From NCBI RefSeq assembly GCF_002355595.1, contig NZ_AP017422.1:806001-870000 (forward strand): 64,000 bases of DNA. The letters run 5' to 3'. The position numbers were made by a program, and so were the translations under genes. Shown here in pieces: positions 34,784 through 42,158 of the stretch. Position 1 is the stretch's first letter, and every line of letters starts with the position of its first letter. The stretch comes from Filimonas lacunae. GTDB lineage: Bacteria; Bacteroidota; Bacteroidia; Chitinophagales; Chitinophagaceae. Under the pieces are notes generated by a model. It was not told where the DNA came from, made no database searches, and worked only from the letters and a program-made list of their open reading frames with translations.

Positions 34784-36581
34784 CATTAATACCAATCTTC
34801 TTCATTAATATAGAGGCGTTCATGCTTTGGCATACGCCTCTTTTTAATTTATAGTCGAAGTACAATTCTTCGCCTTCTACCTGTACATCAAAATGGTAGT
34901 TGTGTACTGCCTGCTGGTGCTGCTGTTGCAGGGCAGCCAGTTCTACATCGTGTGTAGCTACTACGGCAATGGCTTTTTCCTGTATCATTTGTTGAATCAA
35001 GGCTTTGCTGCCTGTGTGCCTGTCGAGCGAGTTGGTGCCGCGTAATATTTCATCCAGCAGCACGAAAATTTGCTCGTGGTTGTTTACCTGCTCTATTATC
35101 TGTTTCAGCTTTTTTAATTCGGCATAGAAGGTAGAAGTGTTTTCTGCCAGGTTATCGGCTATGCGCATGCTGGTAACCAGGTGTATAGGCGACAGCGTAA
35201 AGCTTTTAGCGCACACAGGAGCGCCCATCATGGCCAGTATAGTGTTTACCCCCAGGCTGCGCAGGAACGTGCTTTTACCAGCCATATTAGAGCCGGTGAT
35301 TAACATAATTTGGCCTGTGCCGTTGATGCTAACGCTGTTGTTGACCCTTTTGTCGGCGGCGATTAAAGGGTGGCCCAGTTGTTCGGCTGTAAGGGTAAAG
35401 TATTCTGTTGCCAGTTGCGGCATGCTCCATTTTGGATGGTTAAAATGCAGGGTGGCTATGGTGTTGTACACTTCTATTTGTGCAATGGCCTGATACCAGT
35501 TGGCTACTACTTCTTTGTTGCGTTGCTTCCATTGCTGCAGTGCTACTACCTGCCTGATATCCCACATTAAAAAGGCATTGAGAAAGGGGATGACCATTAC
35601 GTTTAAGCGAAAGTCGAACCGGTTGAGCAGGTTTTTGAGCAGGAGTAATTCCGCCGCTGCTTTGTGTTTGCTGCTTTGTATTAATTGCTGCGTCTGTTGT
35701 AAAGCGGGGGCCTGCCATTGCTGTTGTTCGATATGTTGTAACTGCAATTGTAAGGCACTTATTTCGGGCATGATGCGGGAGACATAAGCATGCACTATTG
35801 ATATGCGGCGTGTTAATAAAGAGGTGAGGATGATCAAAAGGAAGAGGTACGTTACCAGTTCGTTTATGTTGATGATGCCTGCTATACAGATGCCTACTAA
35901 TGATAGTGGGATGATAGGGTATGCTAATAATACTATTTTCCAGAATGCTTTATTGAACAGGGTTTCCGGAGCTTCGAGCCATTGCTTTACCCGTTGCTCG
36001 GTATGCTGTGTGATGGCGGCGCTTTGTGCATAGTTTTGTAGTTGCTGCCGCCACTCCGGCGTTTTGCTGAGTTCTTGTATGGCCTGCTGGTATTCGGGAA
36101 TGCGCTGTGCGGGTAGTGGTTGCAGCAGATGCTGCGCCATTAGTTGTTTGCCCTGTTCAGACTCGCAACGGTTGATATATTGAAACAACGACCAGGAGCC
36201 AAAAATGTCCATATCGTTGGCATAGGGATGCACGGCAGGCTCCCACTGTTTACCGCCATCCAGCTGGTTAAACTGATTATTTAAACAACCTATTTCAGTG
36301 TTGAGGATATGTATGCGCCTTTGCAGGTAGCTGATAGTAGTGTCGTTGTTTAAATCGCGCGACAGGACTGCCAGAAAACTTACAATGCCTGCCAGTATGC
36401 TGATTACGGCAGCGGTGGTTTGATGTGGCAGGAACAGGTAGGCCAGCAATGCAGGAACAAGTAAGCATGCCAGGCGAATCCAGCCCAGGCGTTTTCTTAT
36501 TTGCAGGTGTTTGTTGAGTAGGGTTTCTGCTTCCTGTAATTGCTGCTGATACCATGCAGCTGGCTGGTCAATAGTGTTCAT
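34773..36581 (-). CDS. Membrane-anchored MutS-family ATPase
   Basis: From ATG 36579-36581 the protein has 602 residues. It lacks the mismatch-recognition domain of MutS. Two pairs of hydrophobic helices are visible, near 25-70 (LACLLVPALLAYLFL) and near 210-255 (IVLLAYPIIPLSLVGICIAG). A helical core follows, then a complete MutS ATPase: Walker A GSNMAGKSTFLRSL (about 425-438), the DEILRGTNSLDRH block and VATHDVELA. It thus looks like a MutS-type clamp or ABC ATPase tethered to the inner membrane. Its role is unknown and mismatch repair is unlikely. It is convergent with rseP, overlapping by 11 bp. Confidence 0.8.
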   Translation of the reverse strand: MNTIDQPAAWYQQQLQEAETLLNKHLQIRKRLGWIRLACLLVPALLAYLFLPHQTTAAVISILAGIVSFLAVLSRDLNNDTTISYLQRRIHILNTEIGCLNNQFNQLDGGKQWEPAVHPYANDMDIFGSWSLFQYINRCESEQGKQLMAQHLLQPLPAQRIPEYQQAIQELSKTPEWRQQLQNYAQSAAITQHTEQRVKQWLEAPETLFNKAFWKIVLLAYPIIPLSLVGICIAGIININELVTYLFLLIILTSLLTRRISIVHAYVSRIMPEISALQLQLQHIEQQQWQAPALQQTQQLIQSSKHKAAAELLLLKNLLNRFDFRLNVMVIPFLNAFLMWDIRQVVALQQWKQRNKEVVANWYQAIAQIEVYNTIATLHFNHPKWSMPQLATEYFTLTAEQLGHPLIAADKRVNNSVSINGTGQIMLITGSNMAGKSTFLRSLGVNTILAMMGAPVCAKSFTLSPIHLVTSMRIADNLAENTSTFYAELKKLKQIIEQVNNHEQIFVLLDEILRGTNSLDRHTGSKALIQQMIQEKAIAVVATHDVELAALQQQHQQAVHNYHFDVQVEGEELYFDYKLKRGVCQSMNASILMKKIGINVNA

Positions 36582-36921
36582 ACTACCGAAGCTAAGAAGG
36601 ATTTTGAATGAGGGAAAGTATTTTCTTATGAGTGGTACTGTAAAATGCGTGGTTTGATATGTCTGGCATGCTTCATCCATACATCATCCATACGGCGGGC
36701 ATGCCTGAGGGTACTGACAAGGTGGGAGTAACTATGCTACAATGTGCTACAAAATGCAACAAAAGGAACATTCTGCTACAGCTGTTTTTGCCACGGCTGG
36801 GCAGTGTTTTAGCATTGTGTTGTAAACGGCGGGAGACATGGTTAACAGATATGCAAGGCGCCTGCATAGTGGTGACAATGGTAACCTGCTTTATTAGCAA
36901 TCATTTTAAATTTTATGTTTT
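36582..36921. promoter_or_regulatory. 340-bp divergent intergenic region with 10-bp direct repeats
   Basis: No gene is evident. At 36736-36765 three imperfect 10-bp units follow head to tail (GCTACAATGT, GCTACAAAAT, GCAACAAAAG) and a related GCTACAGCTG is at 36774-36783. Such helix-phased direct repeats could bind a regulator of the cassette that starts at 36922 or of the MutS-like gene. Confidence 0.4.
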
Positions 36922-37674
36922 ATGGCAAAGCAGAATAACATATTTAAGCTGAGGGGGACTATTGGTGACGCTACTTTTTACAAAAGCCAGGATGGGCACA
37001 TGATACGTGAAAAAGGTGGTGTGGATGCTGACCGGATAAAGAATGATCCCAGGTTTGAGCGGGTTAGGGAAAACGGAGCGGAGTTTGGTAAAGCGGGGAA
37101 GGATGGGAAAGTGATTCGTAATGCTTTTAAGAATGTAGTAAATAAATCGGCTGATAACCGCTTGCCGAGCAGGTTGGTAAAAGATCTGATGCAGATTGTA
37201 AAAACGGATACGTTGAATGCGCGTGGCTTGCGTAAGGCAGCGAGTGGTGATTTAGTGTTGTTGCAGGGCTTTGAGTTTAATGCAACTGCTCCGCTCAGCG
37301 TGTCGTTTACTGCTAATTATAGCGTGGGTTTTAACCGTACAGACGGATTCGCGACTATTTCAGTAAGCAATTTTGTGCCTACCATTCAACTGAGGTATCC
37401 GCAGGGGGCTACACACTACAAACTGATAGGAGGTGCTGCTATTATTGACTTTGCAGCAGGAACTTTTGAGAATGGCTTTGATGAGGGGGCGGGTAGAGTT
37501 ATTTCTGATGCGGAAGCATCGGCCAGCTCGCTGACTATTCCCATTCCGCCCAATAATACGCTGCCTTTGTTTGTGGTGTTTGGTGTGATGTTTTATCAAC
37601 AGGTAAACGGCACATTGTATCACCTAAGCAATGGCAGTTATAATGCCTTTGCTATTGTTAAAGTAGATGCGTAA
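36922..37674 (+). CDS. Unknown protein with conserved-looking basic N-terminus; first gene of a four-gene cassette
   Basis: A 250-residue protein without signal peptide. The N-terminal 100 residues are basic and Gly-rich (NIFKLRGTIGDATFYKSQDG, RENGAEFGKAGKDGKVIRNA), the rest is beta-rich and hydrophobic (SVSFTANYSVGFNRTDGFAT), as in virion or fibre-like proteins. I recall similar N-termini in Chitinophagaceae proteins of unknown role but cannot name a family. It is followed by a DUF5675 gene 17 nt later and two small membrane-protein genes, all before a terminator. A phage- or tail-derived lysis or structural unit is possible; not shown. Confidence 0.6.
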   Translation: MAKQNNIFKLRGTIGDATFYKSQDGHMIREKGGVDADRIKNDPRFERVRENGAEFGKAGKDGKVIRNAFKNVVNKSADNRLPSRLVKDLMQIVKTDTLNARGLRKAASGDLVLLQGFEFNATAPLSVSFTANYSVGFNRTDGFATISVSNFVPTIQLRYPQGATHYKLIGGAAIIDFAAGTFENGFDEGAGRVISDAEASASSLTIPIPPNNTLPLFVVFGVMFYQQVNGTLYHLSNGSYNAFAIVKVDA

Positions 37675-37691
37675 CTGTTAAACGAAGTGAT

Positions 37692-38093
37692 ATGGAACTT
37701 ATTATAACAAGAACGTACTACCCTACAGGCACTAATGGTAAGCTGTATGTTGGTGATGATTTGCTATGCTATACCATAGAGTTGCCCTGGCGTGATAATG
37801 AACCTGGTTTGTCGTGCATACCCGAAGGCTGTTATGAAGTAACGCTACGGGATAGCAAACGATTTGGCCGTCATCTTTATTTGCCGCATGTGCCTGGCAG
37901 AAGTTTTATTCTTATTCATCCGGCGAACAGTGCTTTAAAAGAGTTACGTGGTTGTATCGCTCCTGTTAACCAGTTAACGGGATATGGTACCGGATTTCCT
38001 TCCCGTCCTGCTTTTGGCAGGTTGGTGGGGATAGTAGAAGAAGCTATAGGAAAGGGAGAGCTGGTAACGCTGGAAATAAAGAGGGTTAACTAA
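37692..38093 (+). CDS. DUF5675 family protein
   Basis: A 133-residue protein that matches DUF5675 along its whole length: ITRTYYPTGTNGKLYVGDDL, CYTIELPWRDNEPG, CIPEGCYEVTLRDSKRFGRH, FILIHPANSALKELRGCIAP. The conserved Cys/His/Asn residues around HPAN and GCIAP resemble a catalytic centre of a cell-wall-acting enzyme, but no activity is established. Such genes occur in phage and prophage-like lysis regions. No signal peptide is seen. It is the second gene of the cassette. Confidence 0.75.
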   Translation: MELIITRTYYPTGTNGKLYVGDDLLCYTIELPWRDNEPGLSCIPEGCYEVTLRDSKRFGRHLYLPHVPGRSFILIHPANSALKELRGCIAPVNQLTGYGTGFPSRPAFGRLVGIVEEAIGKGELVTLEIKRVN

Positions 38094-38118
38094 TTTTTTC
38101 ACACTTAATTGTTTTATT

Positions 38119-38409
38119 ATGTACACAACAGAACAACTTTTGAGTTTGCGTCAAAGGCTTGCGTTGCCGATGCCCGCATTTTTTAAGAAGGTGCAGCAAG
38201 TGGGATTGACGCTTACGGCGGTGAGCAGTGCGTTGGCATTGTTACCTACGGGATTGCCTGGTATTGTAGGACAGGTATCGGGCTACCTGGCTGCGGCCGG
38301 GGCTATGATGACAGTGGTGAGCCAGGCTACTGTATCGAACGATGTATTAGCCGATTTGGCTGCGCCTGCGGAAGGGGAGGTGCGAGCTGTGTGGGAGCAG
38401 GATGAATAG
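38119..38409 (+). CDS. Small membrane protein, holin-like by size and layout
   Basis: A 96-residue protein with a cationic start and two hydrophobic segments (VGLTLTAVSSALALLPTGL and IVGQVSGYLAAAGAMMTVVS, about 35-75), then an acidic tail (APAEGEVRAVWEQDE). Its stop overlaps the next start in ATGAATAG, so the two are translationally coupled. Size, two helices and position after DUF5675 would suit a holin or pore subunit. No family is recognised. Confidence 0.6.
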   Translation: MYTTEQLLSLRQRLALPMPAFFKKVQQVGLTLTAVSSALALLPTGLPGIVGQVSGYLAAAGAMMTVVSQATVSNDVLADLAAPAEGEVRAVWEQDE

Positions 38410-38599
38410 TTTGCCGGGTGGTGGCTTTAATGCGCAGCTGGGTTTTGCAGGCGGGTTGTGTGTAACGGTGCTGGCTACCGCCAACAGCCATGAAGTTTGC
38501 AAAACGGTGATACTGGCGGCGATTGGAGCTGTGGTGAGTTATACGGTTTCGATGCTGATGAAATGTGTGGTGGAATGGTACAAGCAACGAAAGCGGTAA
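38402..38599 (+). CDS. Very small membrane protein, last gene of the cassette
   Basis: A 65-residue protein with two hydrophobic stretches (LGFAGGLCVTVLATA and TVILAAIGAVVSYTVSMLMK) and a basic C-terminal end (EWYKQRKR). It overlaps the preceding gene by 8 bp and ends 8 nt before a terminator stem. It may form a two-component pore or spanin-like pair with its neighbour; this is inference. Confidence 0.58.
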   Translation: MNSLPGGGFNAQLGFAGGLCVTVLATANSHEVCKTVILAAIGAVVSYTVSMLMKCVVEWYKQRKR

Positions 38600-38606
38600 A
38601 GATGGA

Positions 38607-38650
38607 AAGGCGTTTCTCAGCTTTTACAGGCGGGAAACGCCTTCTTTTTT
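38607..38650 (+). terminator. Terminator of the DUF5675 cassette
   Basis: AAGGCGTTTC (38607-38616) pairs with GAAACGCCTT (38634-38643), followed by CTTTTTT. It defines 36922-38599 as one transcription unit. Confidence 0.85.
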
Positions 38651-38743
38651 AGGGGTATGTTGTTGATAGCTGTTTTGGTGCCTGTTTGTTTAACCGGAGT
38701 GATATATTGGAGTGGTAAGGTTGGAATTATTAATTTCACTATT

Positions 38744-39499
38744 ATGAAAAAACTGTTATTAACACCCTTACTCTATTTCGTATCTTTTATAACTGCGCAT
38801 GCGGGTTGGTATGTGTGCTATAATTTTGAGGGAACTATTGGCAAGCATCCCATTCACTTATATCTGCAAATAATGGGGATACACCGCGAGGGTAATGATT
38901 CTGTAGTGAAGATTGAGGGCTTATATAAGTATGATAAATACAACGAGCCCATTGCATTAACAGGCACTTTAAACAGGGGAAATCATGTGGTTTTAAAGGA
39001 AATTGTCAATAATCAGCCCAATGCTGTTTTTGATTTTGTATTGTCGGGCCCTGCTGTTACCGGAAGCTGGGTGTTGTTGAAAGATATGAAGCTATTGCCG
39101 CTGCAACTAAATAAAACCGGTGAGCTGACTGATACGCTCAATGAAAGCACGGCTGCTAGTGTTGAGATATTGCAATCGGCCAACTTCAAGGATAATTATA
39201 TGGTTGGCGTATATAGCAAAGCTGCCAGTGAAGACAGGGTACAAATGGATCAATTGAAAATATTAAATAAGAAGACGAATGCCATTGTGCAGGTGATTGA
39301 CTTTTCGAAAGTAGAAACGACTACTGGTAATGTAATCACTATTATCTACAACAATGTGGAGATATCAGACGACAACAAAGACCTACAGATATGGAATAGC
39401 GCCGGACGGATGGGGAGCATTTTACATGCACATTTTAACTCTGCTACAGGAAAGTATCAGTTGAATACTAAGCCGGTATTAGACGGGCCTGATTCGTGA
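38744..39499 (+). CDS. Exported protein of unknown function
   Basis: From ATG 38744 a 251-residue protein with a signal peptide (MKKLLLTPLLYFVSFITAHA). The mature part begins WYVCYNFEGTIGKHPIHLYL and is beta-rich, resembling small Bacteroidota lipocalin-like or beta-sandwich secreted proteins, but I recognise no family. The start is placed at the ATG that gives the signal peptide; an upstream in-frame TTG would add 29 residues that overlap the cassette terminator. The gene ends in its own hairpin. Confidence 0.65.
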   Translation: MKKLLLTPLLYFVSFITAHAGWYVCYNFEGTIGKHPIHLYLQIMGIHREGNDSVVKIEGLYKYDKYNEPIALTGTLNRGNHVVLKEIVNNQPNAVFDFVLSGPAVTGSWVLLKDMKLLPLQLNKTGELTDTLNESTAASVEILQSANFKDNYMVGVYSKAASEDRVQMDQLKILNKKTNAIVQVIDFSKVETTTGNVITIIYNNVEISDDNKDLQIWNSAGRMGSILHAHFNSATGKYQLNTKPVLDGPDS

Positions 39500-39510
39500 A
39501 TAACAGGCCC
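39485..39510 (+). terminator. Hairpin at the end of the exported-protein gene
   Basis: GGGCCTG (39485-39491) and CAGGCCC (39504-39510) flank the stop codon, followed by TGATTTTA. The T-run is weak. Confidence 0.55.
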
Positions 39511-39524
39511 TGATTTTACACTCA

Positions 39525-39902
39525 TCAGGGAGTGATAATACGCAGTATTTCCTGTACCGGAATATTGTATTGCCTTGCAAATACCTCTACCGACACGGGG
39601 CTTTTAGGTGGCAAGCCTGCTTTGATACGTACCTCCCGTAAAATTCTATCTCCTGAACGTGGATGGTAATCGAGCAGTTTTGCTACATCGGACGAGCGCA
39701 CAAATGCCGGTGGGGGCTTACTTACTTTGCCTTTTCCTTTGTCGTGGGTAAAGGGCTGTTTGGCATTGGCTTGCTGGGCATACATTAGCTGCTCGGCTAT
39801 TTTCACCAATTTTTGCTGTTCGGTTAACAGGTGGTTGGTGTTTACTATAATATGCTTCAATAGGATATTGGTGTCATGTAAGGGCTGTTTATCAGTCTTC
39901 AT
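39525..39902 (-). CDS. Small protein with predicted DNA-binding C-terminal half
   Basis: From ATG 39902 a 125-residue protein. The N-terminal half is helical and hydrophilic (ILLKHIIVNTNHLLTEQQKL); after a basic linker (DKGKGKVSKPPP) the C-terminal half reads FVRSSDVAKLLDYHPRSGDR and VSVEVFARQYNIPVQEILRI, the pattern of two short helix-turn-helix segments like those in excisionase/MerR-type or mobilisation proteins. Such small proteins are often seen in Bacteroidota accessory regions. Start could also be three codons upstream (39911). Confidence 0.55.
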   Translation of the reverse strand: MKTDKQPLHDTNILLKHIIVNTNHLLTEQQKLVKIAEQLMYAQQANAKQPFTHDKGKGKVSKPPPAFVRSSDVAKLLDYHPRSGDRILREVRIKAGLPPKSPVSVEVFARQYNIPVQEILRIITP

Positions 39903-40129
39903 AAGCACCATTTAAATTGTATACTGAATTTCATACAGGAACAGGTGATTTGCAAAAAGGAATGTTTGCAAAAAAGGAGGAACTTATACTTAGATAGAAA
40001 AAATATTATATGTTGGGCGTTTGGGATGGTTTTGTGAATAATTAACAATCTGTTGGGCATAAACAGTGCCGGTACACGTTGTTTATTATTTATTATTTCG
40101 TTTATTTTATTAAGAGAAACTGCTGCCCT

Positions 40130-41110
40130 ATGCTGCAACCTTTTATAAAATCCCTACCCGGGCATTTAGTAAGATCGCTACGGCGATTGCCCGCCACCCG
40201 CACTGCTGCCTGGAACCCAGCTTTGGTAAGCCATTCAGAATACCTGGAATGGGATGCCGGAAGCCTATATGTTCAGGGGGCTGAATATAATAACCAAGCC
40301 GTTTTATTTTATGAATTAAAAACAATCACTGTTCAACAGGTATATTTTAAAACACCTGTGGAGCCACTGGTAGCTTTATGGTTTGTAGTTAGTGGCAAGA
40401 GTGCGTTTACCTTAGAAGGGCTGGGGGCTGGCGAAATTGAAGCCGATCAATGTGTGCTTAGTTACCTACCTCCTAAAATGGAGCATTTTGCCCGTTACGA
40501 ACAAGGAGATCATGCGTTCATGTGCATTAGTTTACAGCCCTTTCATATAGAGCAGTTGTGCGCTCAATTGCCGCAGATGCATTATTTTTTAGAACATGTG
40601 CGTAACGGCATATCACAAACATGGCAGCAGCCTTTTGTTGCCGTGGATGCTGATATGCGGGAGTTATTGTATGAAATAGTAAAAGCCGGTTCGGCTTCTA
40701 TTGTAAGCGATAACACGCAGGTGCTATTACATAATTATAGTGCAGCCATATGCAAGAGTATGCAACATCTTAGCCTGGATAGCAAGCATATGGCTTTAGC
40801 TATGGAGATAAAGCTATTTATAGATAAAGCCCAACGTCCTGATTTAAGTATAGACGATATTGCCCGGCGATTTAATACCAGTGATTATTCTGTAAAGCAT
40901 TCTTTTAAACTGCTTACCGGGCAAACAATAGGTGCTTACATTAAAGAACAAAAACTATTGTTTTTGCGTGAGCTTGTGATGGATAAGGACAAGTGTTTTA
41001 AAGCATGTGCAGCAGAAGCAGGCTTTCATGTGGATAGGGCCAGTAAGGAGTTTAAAGATAGGTTTGGTATGACGCAGAAGGAGATGCGGATGCGGAGCGA
41101 GAGGTGGTGA
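40130..41110 (+). CDS. AraC-family transcriptional regulator
   Basis: From ATG 40130 a 326-residue protein with an N-terminal cupin-like sensing domain (about 40-170, SEYLEWDAGSLYVQGAEYNN) and a C-terminal AraC DNA-binding domain (about 225-323: LSIDDIARRFNTSDYSVKHS, then CFKACAAEAGFHVDRASKEF). The second helix-turn-helix is followed by MTQKEMRMR. Target and inducer are unknown. It is convergent with the XRE gene, 6 nt apart. Two TGTTGGGC octamers 40 bp apart (40011 and 40051) lie upstream. Confidence 0.83.
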   Translation: MLQPFIKSLPGHLVRSLRRLPATRTAAWNPALVSHSEYLEWDAGSLYVQGAEYNNQAVLFYELKTITVQQVYFKTPVEPLVALWFVVSGKSAFTLEGLGAGEIEADQCVLSYLPPKMEHFARYEQGDHAFMCISLQPFHIEQLCAQLPQMHYFLEHVRNGISQTWQQPFVAVDADMRELLYEIVKAGSASIVSDNTQVLLHNYSAAICKSMQHLSLDSKHMALAMEIKLFIDKAQRPDLSIDDIARRFNTSDYSVKHSFKLLTGQTIGAYIKEQKLLFLRELVMDKDKCFKACAAEAGFHVDRASKEFKDRFGMTQKEMRMRSERW

Positions 41111-41116
41111 TTGGGA

Positions 41117-41335
41117 TTATTCGAAAAAATCTTTTACATCACACTCCAATGCTTCGGCTAGCTGTTCCAAGGTTAACAAGGTTACATTAGATAGACCATT
41201 TTCCATCCTGGAAATGTCTGCATTATCAATATTACAATGTGAAGCTAATCCTCTTTGGCTATAGCCTTTTTTTTCTCGTAGCTTTTTTAAATTCGTTGCA
41301 AATGTTAATAATATCTGACCTGCCTTTTGGTTCAT
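41117..41335 (-). CDS. Small XRE-family repressor
   Basis: A 72-residue single-domain helix-turn-helix protein: LKKLREKKGYSQRGLASHCN, IDNADISRMENGLSNVTLLT, LEQLAEALECDVKDFFE. The fold is complete and there is no sensor or toxin domain. A perfect 18-bp palindrome lies 34 bp upstream of its start codon, in the divergent region shared with the structured RNA, and is its likely operator. Proteins of this size often control mobile elements or toxin-antitoxin-like loci. Confidence 0.85.
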   Translation of the reverse strand: MNQKAGQILLTFATNLKKLREKKGYSQRGLASHCNIDNADISRMENGLSNVTLLTLEQLAEALECDVKDFFE

Positions 41336-41368
41336 GTCGGCAAAGTCATAGAAAAAAATAAAAAAGAT

Positions 41369-41386
41369 GTTGGTATTAATACCAAC
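41369..41386. promoter_or_regulatory. Perfect 18-bp palindrome, likely XRE operator
   Basis: GTTGGTATTAATACCAAC is self-complementary without a spacer. It lies 34 bp before the XRE start and 17 bp before the TATTTTTG element of the divergent RNA, so one bound dimer could control both. Confidence 0.65.
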
Positions 41387-41402
41387 GGGTTGGATATTTC
41401 CC

Positions 41403-41410
41403 TATTTTTG
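41403..41410 (+). promoter_or_regulatory. Predicted -7 element of the structured RNA
   Basis: TATTTTTG matches TAnnTTTG. The expected -33 position falls in or beside the palindrome at 41369-41386. Predicted transcript start is near 41416. Confidence 0.5.
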
Positions 41411-41415
41411 AAATG

Positions 41416-41587
41416 AATTAAAATATTATAGCTGCTTCTTTAATCTCTACTAGAGAAACCTTGGAACGTTAAAAAAGGAAGAGATCGGAAGAGGAAGGCT
41501 CACGTTCAACGTGGGCTCTTCTCGCCCGTCCTATGCCTTTCCAAGGGGCTTCTAGTCGGTGCGGGTAAGAGTCCACGCTTTTTTTTG
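41416..41587 (+). ncRNA. Candidate structured small RNA (about 170 nt)
   Basis: No ORF is seen but strong nested pairing is. ACTAGA (41449-41454) pairs with TCTAGT (41551-41556); CCTTGGAA (41459-41466) pairs with TTCCAAGG (41539-41546). Inside, GAAGAG (41488-41493) can pair with CTCTTC (41516-41521) around a CACGT/ACGTG hairpin, or GGCTCACG can pair with CGTGGGCT in an alternative fold. The 3' end, GTGCGG/CCACGC followed by eight Ts (41579-41586), looks like a terminator. With the -7 element at 41403 this makes a full RNA gene. It may alternatively be a structured leader of the gene at 41624. It matches no RNA family I know. Confidence 0.5.
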
Positions 41588-41623
41588 CGTTGTTCTCATA
41601 TCTGATTTTAACTATTGCCTATT

Positions 41624-41977
41624 ATGAAAACAACAAAAGTCCATCTTTCCATTCCGCCAGTTTTTACAACTATTTGTCGTAACAGTGATATTACCGAAAC
41701 TGAGCTGTTACAACGCTACATCGATCACATTAATATCTACACCATTTTAACTAAAGGGGAAAAGCATGAAGAAGAGGAGTGTTTAATCACTCGATGTTCT
41801 TTGCTTTTTGCGCACAATCACCCGGTTAAAAATGCAAAGGCCGTTACTACCAATCGTCTTGCCCATATAGACGGGATTAAGGATGTAATAGCGCTTATGC
41901 GGGCCGATATGTTACCTGAAGAGCGCAAAGTTAAATATGATGCACTTATTGATAACTGGTACTCAAAACTGCAATAA
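41624..41977 (+). CDS. Small protein of unknown function, part of a two-ORF unit
   Basis: From ATG 41624 a 117-residue cytosolic protein. The N-terminal part (TTKVHLSIPPVFTTICRNSD, ITETELLQRYIDHINIY) looks like a strand followed by two helices and is similar in layout to the 45-residue ORF that follows. The C-terminal half is helical (KDVIALMRADMLPEERKVKY). No family is recognised. It lies 37 nt after the T-run of the candidate RNA, and its stop is 1 nt before the next ATG. Confidence 0.6.
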   Translation: MKTTKVHLSIPPVFTTICRNSDITETELLQRYIDHINIYTILTKGEKHEEEECLITRCSLLFAHNHPVKNAKAVTTNRLAHIDGIKDVIALMRADMLPEERKVKYDALIDNWYSKLQ

Positions 41978-41978
41978 T

Positions 41979-42116
41979 ATGGAATGCACTATTGAAATAA
42001 CAATGACCAAAGAGGTTGGTATACTGTCAGACCTGCATAGCGTGAGCCTTGCCGATATTTTGCAGGCTTTTGTGGACAAAACGGTAGCTGAAGCCATGGA
42101 GGAAATGGCGGAGTAA
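41979..42116 (+). CDS. Very small ORF (45 aa), relative of the preceding gene's N-terminus
   Basis: A 45-residue reading frame whose ATG comes right after the stop of the preceding gene. It reads MECTIEITMTKEVGILSDLH, SVSLADILQAFVDKTVAEAM and ends in EEMAE. Its strand-helix layout parallels residues 3-36 of the 117-residue protein (hydrophobic strand, S/T-x-x-x-L-L/I-Q-x-[YF]-[IV]-D). Tight spacing favours a real, coupled gene. Confidence 0.5.
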   Translation: MECTIEITMTKEVGILSDLHSVSLADILQAFVDKTVAEAMEEMAE

Positions 42117-42158
42117 TTTGTTCGCAAAGGATAATGCTAATGAATAAGAAAAACAGAC

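Noticed and set aside
39971-39982. AAAAAGGAGGAA as a Shine-Dalgarno sequence upstream of the AraC gene
   Set aside because: No start codon follows at a suitable distance; the AraC ATG is about 150 nt away.
41482-41493. AGATCGGAAGAG, the first 12 bases of a common sequencing adapter
   Set aside because: The next bases do not continue the adapter, and the stretch pairs with downstream sequence in the candidate RNA. A chance match is more likely than a leftover adapter.
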